Below are positions 1-4,274 of a stretch of 6,894 bases of DNA, in pieces; position 1 is the stretch's first letter; every line of letters starts with the position of its first letter. Under the pieces are notes generated by a model that was not told the DNA's origin, did not search any database, and was given only the letters and a program-made list of their open reading frames with translations. The translations under genes and the position numbers were made by a program. Source of the stretch: an uncultured Eubacteriales bacterium (GTDB lineage Bacteria > Bacillota > Clostridia > Oscillospirales > Oscillospiraceae); NCBI GenBank assembly GCA_905201305.1, contig CAJKNS010000127.1, positions 1 to 6,894 on the forward strand. The letters are read 5' to 3'.

Positions 1-11
1 AAGGAGCGGGA

Positions 12-1130
12 TTACTCCGTCTCAAATGTCTCTGCCACCGTTTGCAGCAGCTGCCGGATGGGAAGATGCTGGGGACAGATTTTTTCGCATGCGCCGCAGC
101 GGATGCAGTCCGACGCCTTTCCGCCCTGGGCAGTGTGGACGCCATAATAGTAAAGACTGCTCCAGTCCTCATATTTCTTCCGGGCGTTCATGCAGGCGAA
201 CAGATCGGGAATGGCGATATGCCTGGGACATCCGGCGGTGCAGTAGCGGCAGGCGGTGCAGGGGATAAGGTTTTGAGAACGAATGCATTCCGCTGCCTGC
301 GCCACGGTGTTCAGCTCTCGGAGACTCAGAGGACGGAAGTTCTTCATAAAGCCAAGATTGTCCTCCATCTGCGAAAGCGTGCTCATACCGGACAGCACCA
401 TCACGACCCCAGGAAACCCTGCGGCAAAGCGAATGGCATAGCTGGCGGGGCTTCCTCCGCCCAGGTCTGCAAACAGTTTTTCTGCCTCCTCCGGCAGAGT
501 GGCAAGATGTCCGCCCTTCACCGGCTCCATGACCAGAACAGGCTTTCCGAACTTCTGACATACCTCATAGCATTTCCGGCTCTGAATTGCCGGGTCCTCA
601 AAGTCCAGGTAGTTCAGCTGAAGCTGGACTACCTCAATCTGAGGATACTCCGTAAGAATCTGCTCCAGCACCTGCGGGGTGTCGTGGAAGGAGATGCCGA
701 AATGCCGGAGCTTTCCCTGCTCCTTTAATCCCAGCACCGTTTCATAGCACCGGAGCTTTTTGAACTTCTCAAAGACCTGGGCGCTTTGGGAGTGCATCAG
801 GTACAGGTCGAAGTACTTCACGCCGCAGGCATTGAGCTGATTTTCGAAAAACGGAACCACATCCTCCGCTTTGTTTAAAAAGCTGCCGCTGAGCTTATCC
901 ACCAGAAAATAGCGGTCCCGGGGATAGCGGGCGGTGAGACATTCCCGCAGCGCCAGCTCGCTTTTTCCCTCAAGATAGCCATGTGCCGTGTCGAAATAGT
1001 CAAAGCCGGCGGCAAGATAGGCATCCACCATCCGGGAAAACTCCTGGGTGTCCACATTTCCGTCCGTCATGGGCAGACGCATGCAGCCAAAGCCCAGCTT
1101 GCCCCGAAGTTCTTCGGTAATATCCTTCAT
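12..1130 (-). CDS. Aldo/keto reductase with C-terminal 2x[4Fe-4S] ferredoxin domain
   Basis: Predicted cytoplasmic oxidoreductase of 372 residues. The N-terminal ~270 residues are an aldo/keto reductase TIM barrel. The classic catalytic tetrad is visible as D47 (FDTAHGY), Y52, K79 (FLVDKL) and H113 (DLYLMHS). Further barrel landmarks are MEPVKGG at 201-207 and the SGMST loop at 247-251. The C-terminus holds two ferredoxin-like cysteine sets, C291/C294/C297/C301 and C342/C345/C348/C352, each followed by Pro, as expected for two 4Fe-4S clusters. This architecture matches the 'predicted oxidoreductase of the aldo/keto reductase family with 4Fe-4S' group (COG1453, from memory), common in anaerobes. 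The substrate is unknown. The start is supported by GAGGG seven bases upstream. It has its own promoter and is cut off from tetR by a terminator, so a link to the transporter operon is not shown. The gene is complete: its TAA stop lies at the window edge. Confidence 0.93.
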   Translation of the reverse strand: MKDITEELRGKLGFGCMRLPMTDGNVDTQEFSRMVDAYLAAGFDYFDTAHGYLEGKSELALRECLTARYPRDRYFLVDKLSGSFLNKAEDVVPFFENQLNACGVKYFDLYLMHSQSAQVFEKFKKLRCYETVLGLKEQGKLRHFGISFHDTPQVLEQILTEYPQIEVVQLQLNYLDFEDPAIQSRKCYEVCQKFGKPVLVMEPVKGGHLATLPEEAEKLFADLGGGSPASYAIRFAAGFPGVVMVLSGMSTLSQMEDNLGFMKNFRPLSLRELNTVAQAAECIRSQNLIPCTACRYCTAGCPRHIAIPDLFACMNARKKYEDWSSLYYYGVHTAQGGKASDCIRCGACEKICPQHLPIRQLLQTVAETFETE

Positions 1131-1169
1131 ATTGCATCCCTCGCAGTGTTACAGGTGTTCATATGGTTC

Positions 1170-1198
1170 ATTATACCACGTCCCGGGAGGGATGTACA
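1170..1198 (-). promoter_or_regulatory. Promoter of the aldo/keto reductase gene
   Basis: Reading the minus strand, there is a perfect TATAAT (plus 1170-1175) preceded by TGG, which makes an extended -10. A 17-bp spacer separates it from TGTACA (1193-1198), a 4/6 match to the -35 consensus. The predicted start of transcription is near 1163, giving a leader of about 33 nt that contains the GAGGG ribosome site. This gives the reductase its own transcript even though tetR lies upstream on the same strand. Confidence 0.72.
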
Positions 1199-1211
1199 GG
1201 TGCGGCGGCGC

Positions 1212-1246
1212 AAGAAAAAGTGCCGCCTGCATGACGCGGACGGCAC
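1212..1246 (-). terminator. Rho-independent terminator of tetR
   Basis: On the minus strand an 11-position stem (GTGCCGTCCGC / GCAGGCGGCAC) encloses a GTCAT loop and is followed at once by TTTTTCTT. The stem has one G-T wobble and one C-A mismatch. On the plus strand the stem-loop covers 1220-1246 and the A-rich tract 1212-1219. It begins 20 bases after the tetR stop codon, the right place and direction to end the tetR transcript. The GC-rich stem plus T tract fits an intrinsic terminator. Confidence 0.78.
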
Positions 1247-1266
1247 AATCACGATTCGATCGTAGT

Positions 1267-1962
1267 TTACGGGGATTCGTTCCCTTCTGCGGGAGCGGGA
1301 CCGACTGGGGAGGAAGCTTCTGGTTCAGACGGAACGGCTGCATCGGAAACAAATTGACGGACAATGGCGCGAACGGTGTCAAACAGATGGGGCTTCAGCT
1401 CCTCCAAATCGCAGGGCTCCTGATATAAAAGCGCGCTGTAGCAGGTGGCACCCACCATCTCCACGATCATGTAGAGCATAATTTCCAGCTTTTTCTCTGG
1501 AATGCCGCTGTCCTTTGCGGTGAGCTTAAACAGGGTCATCAGGTCAAAATCCTCCGCTTCAGCAAGGGGGCGGCTGGCCTCCTGCTTCAGCATGCCCCAG
1601 CTGAGATTCTTGGAAATCAGATTGATCAGGTCCGGACGGGCAGCCAACTGGTCCAATACATGCCCCACAAAGAAAACAATCTTGTCCTCCAGCAACGGAA
1701 GCGTAGTATCCTGCGCTATGGTGGCTTCATAGGCGTCCTTTAATACCTTGGTGGACTGATAAACCACCAGTTTGTTGCGGATATCAAACTTATCTTTAAA
1801 ATAGAGATAGAACGTACCCTTGGCAACGCCGGAGGACGCTACAATATCTGAGATGGAGGTTTTTGCAATTCCCTTGTCGGTGAATAGCTGAAACGCGGAA
1901 TCCAGCATGGATGTGAGCTTTAATTTTTTGTTGTCGTCAACCTTGCCCATGGCGGTGTTCAT
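1267..1962 (-). CDS. TetR-family transcriptional repressor, likely regulator of the divergent mmpL operon
   Basis: A 231-residue DNA-binding protein. The N-terminal TetR domain spans about 14-60, with the helix-turn-helix at about 35-55 reading TSISDIVASSGVAKGTFYLYF, whose KGTFYLYF recognition-helix region is typical of the family. Residues ~60-205 are an all-helical ligand-binding and dimer domain too divergent to predict the inducer. The last ~25 residues (from ~207) are a Pro/Ala/Ser/Glu-rich, probably disordered tail. The start is uncertain: the first ATG (1960-1962) sits inside GAGGATG with AGGA ten bases upstream, while Met5 (1948-1950) would use AGAGGA eleven bases upstream. The gene is divergent from the transporter operon, and three TGAC-N5-GTCA palindromes lie between them. 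That arrangement is the usual one for a TetR repressor controlling its neighbour. The TetR family call is very secure; the target is inferred. Confidence 0.94.
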   Translation of the reverse strand: MNTAMGKVDDNKKLKLTSMLDSAFQLFTDKGIAKTSISDIVASSGVAKGTFYLYFKDKFDIRNKLVVYQSTKVLKDAYEATIAQDTTLPLLEDKIVFFVGHVLDQLAARPDLINLISKNLSWGMLKQEASRPLAEAEDFDLMTLFKLTAKDSGIPEKKLEIMLYMIVEMVGATCYSALLYQEPCDLEELKPHLFDTVRAIVRQFVSDAAVPSEPEASSPVGPAPAEGNESP

Positions 1963-1976
1963 CCTCTATAAATCCT

Positions 1977-2000
1977 GGAGCAGCAGGCGACCTGCGCTCC
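1977..2000 (-). promoter_or_regulatory. Stem-loop in the tetR leader
   Basis: The minus-strand RNA would read GGAGC GCAGG UCG CCUGC U GCUCC: ten base pairs, a one-base bulge and a three-base loop. It begins about four bases after the predicted tetR transcription start and ends just before the AGGA upstream of the first tetR ATG. It has no T tract, so it is not a terminator. It may protect the 5' end of the mRNA, tune access to the ribosome site, or act as a DNA palindrome. The structure is seen; the function is not known. Confidence 0.55.
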
Positions 2001-2010
2001 GTTTGATGCC

Positions 2011-2039
2011 ATTATAGCGGATTTCGGCAAATGATGCAA
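2011..2039 (-). promoter_or_regulatory. Promoter of tetR
   Basis: The minus strand has a perfect TATAAT (plus 2011-2016) with TTGCAT (plus 2034-2039) 17 bp upstream. The -35 matches consensus only in TTG. The predicted transcription start is near 2004. The nearest TGAC-N5-GTCA site (2059-2071) is 20 bp upstream of this -35, so autoregulation by direct occlusion is less obvious here than for the mmpL promoter. Confidence 0.62.
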
Positions 2040-2058
2040 TAACCTTGCGAAAAAAATC

Positions 2059-2071
2059 TGACCATTCGTCA
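2059..2071. promoter_or_regulatory. Putative TetR operator O1 (TGACCATTCGTCA)
   Basis: A TGAC-N5-GTCA palindrome. It is also the exact reverse complement of the site at 2082-2094, so together they form a perfect 13-bp inverted repeat with a 10-bp spacer. It lies about 45-57 bases upstream of the predicted mmpL start. Binding by the neighbouring TetR protein is inferred from position and symmetry. Confidence 0.68.
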
Positions 2072-2080
2072 TTTTTAAGA

Positions 2081-2109
2081 TTGACGAATGGTCATTTTTG
2101 TTGTACAAT
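2081..2109 (+). promoter_or_regulatory. Promoter of the mmpL-heptad operon
   Basis: TTGACG (2081-2086, 5/6 match) and TACAAT (2104-2109, 5/6 match) are separated by exactly 17 bp. The predicted start of transcription is near 2116, leaving a leader of about 50 bases. The -35 and the start of the spacer are overlapped by operator O2 and a third palindrome follows the start, so repression by blocking RNA polymerase is the natural reading. Confidence 0.8.
2082..2094. promoter_or_regulatory. Putative TetR operator O2 (TGACGAATGGTCA)
   Basis: The second TGAC-N5-GTCA palindrome, the reverse complement of O1, centred 23 bp from it. It covers the -35 hexamer and part of the spacer of the mmpL promoter (about -34 to -22), the best placed of the three sites to block transcription. 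Confidence 0.74.
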
Positions 2110-2127
2110 GCCTTATGAAAAAAGAAA

Positions 2128-2140
2128 TGACCTAAAGTCA
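2128..2140. promoter_or_regulatory. Putative TetR operator O3 (TGACCTAAAGTCA)
   Basis: A third TGAC-N5-GTCA palindrome with a different 5-base core, centred 46 bp from O2, which is twice the O1-O2 distance. It lies about +13 to +25 in the mmpL leader, where a bound repressor could act as a roadblock. Conservation of the half-sites with a changed core supports TGAC/GTCA as the recognised element. A T run follows, but a 4-bp stem is too weak for a terminator. Confidence 0.6.
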
Positions 2141-2165
2141 GTTTTTTGAGGAGGCATACGAATCC

Positions 2166-4274
2166 ATGATAAAGTTTGGACGGTTTATCGCAAAGCACCG
2201 GGTTCTGGTTCTGGTCATTGCCCTGCTGCTGCTGATTCCATCCGTGCTGGGTTATGCGGCAACCCGGGTCAACTACGATATCCTGACCTATCTGCCGGAT
2301 AACATCGACACCATGGTAGGGCAGGAAATCCTACAGGATGAATTCGGAAAAGGCGCTTATTCCATGGTCGTCGTGAAAGGCATGGATGACAAGGACGTAG
2401 CGAAAATGCGGGAAGAGTTTACAAAGGTAGACGGCGTTGCGGATGTGCTGTGGTACGACAGCATTGCAAGCCTGTCGGTGCCCAAGGAAATCCTGCCCGA
2501 TGATCTGCTGGAGAAATTCAACACCGACGACAGCACCATGATGCTGGTGTTCTTCAAGGGCGGTACCTCCAGCGACGAAACCCTGGAGGCGCTGAGCCAG
2601 CTGAAACAGATTGCCGGAAAGCGGGCGCTGATCGGCGGCATGACCGCAACCATCTCCGACACCCGTGATTTGACCGAGCAGGAGGAGCCCATTTATGTGC
2701 TCATTGCAGTGCTGCTTTCCTGTGTGGTGCTTGCCATCACCATGGACTCGCTGATGCTGCCGCTGCTGTTCATTGCCAGCATCGGCATGGCAATCCTCTA
2801 TAATCTGGGCACCAACGTCTTCGCAGGAGAGATATCCTACATCACCATGGCGCTGGCTGCGGTCTTGCAGCTGGGCGTTACCATGGACTACTCCATCTTC
2901 CTGTGGCACAGCTTCTCTGAGAACCTGCAGTATTACGACACCAAGGAAGAGGCAATGGCACATGCCATTGCGGCAACGTTCTCTTCGGTTCTGGGCAGCT
3001 CCCTGACCACGGTGGCAGGCTTCATTGCCTTGTGCTTCATGAGCTTCACTCTTGGTCTGGATTTGGGCATTGTCATGGCAAAGGGCGTTGTGTTCGGCGT
3101 CATCAGCTGCGTGACCATTCTGCCTGCGCTGATCCTGGTATTCTACAAGGCGATTAAGAAGACCACCCACCGATCCCTGCTACCGGATGTGGGTCGGCTC
3201 TCCGGCGGAATTATGAAGCACTATAAGCTGTTCATAATTGTGTTCCTGATCCTGCTGGCGCCTGCCATTTACGGCTATAACCACACCAGTGTCTACTACA
3301 ATCTGGATTCCACCCTGCCCGAGGAGCTGGACAGCTCCCAGGCAAACAAGGCAATCCGCGATGATTTCCACATGGGCGCGCTGCATCTGCTGCTGCTGGA
3401 CAGCGACACCTCTTCCACCGACATCCGCAAGATGGCGGACGAGATGGAGCAGGTGGACGGCGTCAGCTATGTGCTGGGACTGGATTCCCTCACCGGCAGC
3501 CTGATTCCGGATGAGTTCATTCCCTCAGAGCTTACCTCCATGCTGGAGAGCGACAACTATAAGCTCATGATGATCGGCTCCGAGTACGCCACCGCGAGCA
3601 CGGAGGTCAACAATCAGATCACCGAGCTTCAGGCAATCTGCAAGAAGTATGACGATGGTTCCATGCTCATCGGCGAAGCACCCTGCACCAAGGACTTGAT
3701 TACCATTACCGACCATGACTTTGCGGTGGTCAACTCCGTGTCCATCGGTCTGGTGTTCATTATCATCGCCGTTGTTCTGAAGTCCTTTGTCCTGCCGATT
3801 CTGCTGGTGGCAGTGATTGAGTTTGCAATCTTCGTGAACATGGGCATCCCGGGCTTTACCGGCACCGAGCTTCCGTTCATTGCATCCATCGTCATCGGCA
3901 CCATTCAGCTGGGCGCAACGGTAGACTACGCGATCCTGATGACCAACCGGTATCTCCACGAGCGTACCATGGGCAAGAACAAGAAGGAAGCGGTTGACAC
4001 TGCGCTCCATACCTGCGCTACCTCGATTATGGTTTCGGCACTGAGCTTCTTCGCCGCAACCTTCGGCGTTGGTCTTTACTCCGATGTTGCTCTGATCGGC
4101 AGCCTGTGCTCTTTGATGGCACGAGGCGCCATCATCAGTATGGTCACGGTACTTCTGGTGCTGCCTGCTGTACTTTATATCTTCGATAAATTGATTATTG
4201 CCACTACCTTCGGCGCAAAGAAAGCGATTCGCATGCACACCGAGGGCAATTCCGAACAGGAGGTATCCTTATGA
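2166..4274 (+). CDS. MMPL/RND-superfamily membrane transporter
   Basis: A 702-residue polytopic inner-membrane protein with the duplicated RND layout. TM1 is ~12-30, then an extracellular loop ~31-175, then TM2-TM6 ~176-328. The second half has TM7 ~353-370, an extracellular loop ~371-520, and TM8-TM12 ~521-677. The fourth helix of each half carries the proton-relay Asp-Tyr pair: D240-Y241 in GVTMDYS and D587-Y588 in GATVDYA, matching the D-Y pairs known in mycobacterial MmpL3. Both halves therefore look active, and proton-driven export is expected. The protein is smaller than MmpL3, lacks a long C-terminal domain and is close to the ~720-residue Firmicutes MMPL (YdfJ-like) size. The substrate is unknown; lipids or amphipathic drugs are family precedents. 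AGGAGG at 2149-2154 lies 11 bases before the ATG, a rather long spacing. Its stop overlaps the next start (ATGA), implying translational coupling. Confidence 0.93.
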   Translation: MIKFGRFIAKHRVLVLVIALLLLIPSVLGYAATRVNYDILTYLPDNIDTMVGQEILQDEFGKGAYSMVVVKGMDDKDVAKMREEFTKVDGVADVLWYDSIASLSVPKEILPDDLLEKFNTDDSTMMLVFFKGGTSSDETLEALSQLKQIAGKRALIGGMTATISDTRDLTEQEEPIYVLIAVLLSCVVLAITMDSLMLPLLFIASIGMAILYNLGTNVFAGEISYITMALAAVLQLGVTMDYSIFLWHSFSENLQYYDTKEEAMAHAIAATFSSVLGSSLTTVAGFIALCFMSFTLGLDLGIVMAKGVVFGVISCVTILPALILVFYKAIKKTTHRSLLPDVGRLSGGIMKHYKLFIIVFLILLAPAIYGYNHTSVYYNLDSTLPEELDSSQANKAIRDDFHMGALHLLLLDSDTSSTDIRKMADEMEQVDGVSYVLGLDSLTGSLIPDEFIPSELTSMLESDNYKLMMIGSEYATASTEVNNQITELQAICKKYDDGSMLIGEAPCTKDLITITDHDFAVVNSVSIGLVFIIIAVVLKSFVLPILLVAVIEFAIFVNMGIPGFTGTELPFIASIVIGTIQLGATVDYAILMTNRYLHERTMGKNKKEAVDTALHTCATSIMVSALSFFAATFGVGLYSDVALIGSLCSLMARGAIISMVTVLLVLPAVLYIFDKLIIATTFGAKKAIRMHTEGNSEQEVSL
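4258..4263 (+). promoter_or_regulatory. Ribosome binding site of the heptad-repeat gene
   Basis: AGGAGG seven bases before the ATG at 4271, inside the last codons of the transporter gene. It selects this ATG over the in-frame Met4 codon at 4280, which would be 16 bases away. With the ATGA stop/start overlap it supports coupled translation of the two proteins. Confidence 0.8.

Noticed and set aside
42..728. Long plus-strand open frame (228 codons) opposite the reductase gene
   Set aside because: It is antisense to a gene with intact family motifs, shows no domain features and lacks a ribosome site.
1203..1228. Plus-strand hairpin GGCGGCGC / GTGCCGCC
   Set aside because: No T tract follows on either strand. 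It competes with the better minus-strand terminator stem at 1220-1246.
2115..2135. Six-codon mini-ORF (MKKEMT) in the mmpL leader
   Set aside because: It starts at or before the predicted transcription start with no ribosome site, and overlaps operator O3; most likely chance.
2128..2147. Possible attenuator: TGAC/GTCA followed by a T run
   Set aside because: The stem is only four base pairs with a mismatch next to it; the palindrome is better explained as a third operator.
2331..3170. Minus-strand open frame of 279 codons inside the transporter gene, and a similar one at 3525-4238
   Set aside because: Rich in His, Gln and Arg with no recognisable domain, they are frame shadows of the GC-rich transporter gene.
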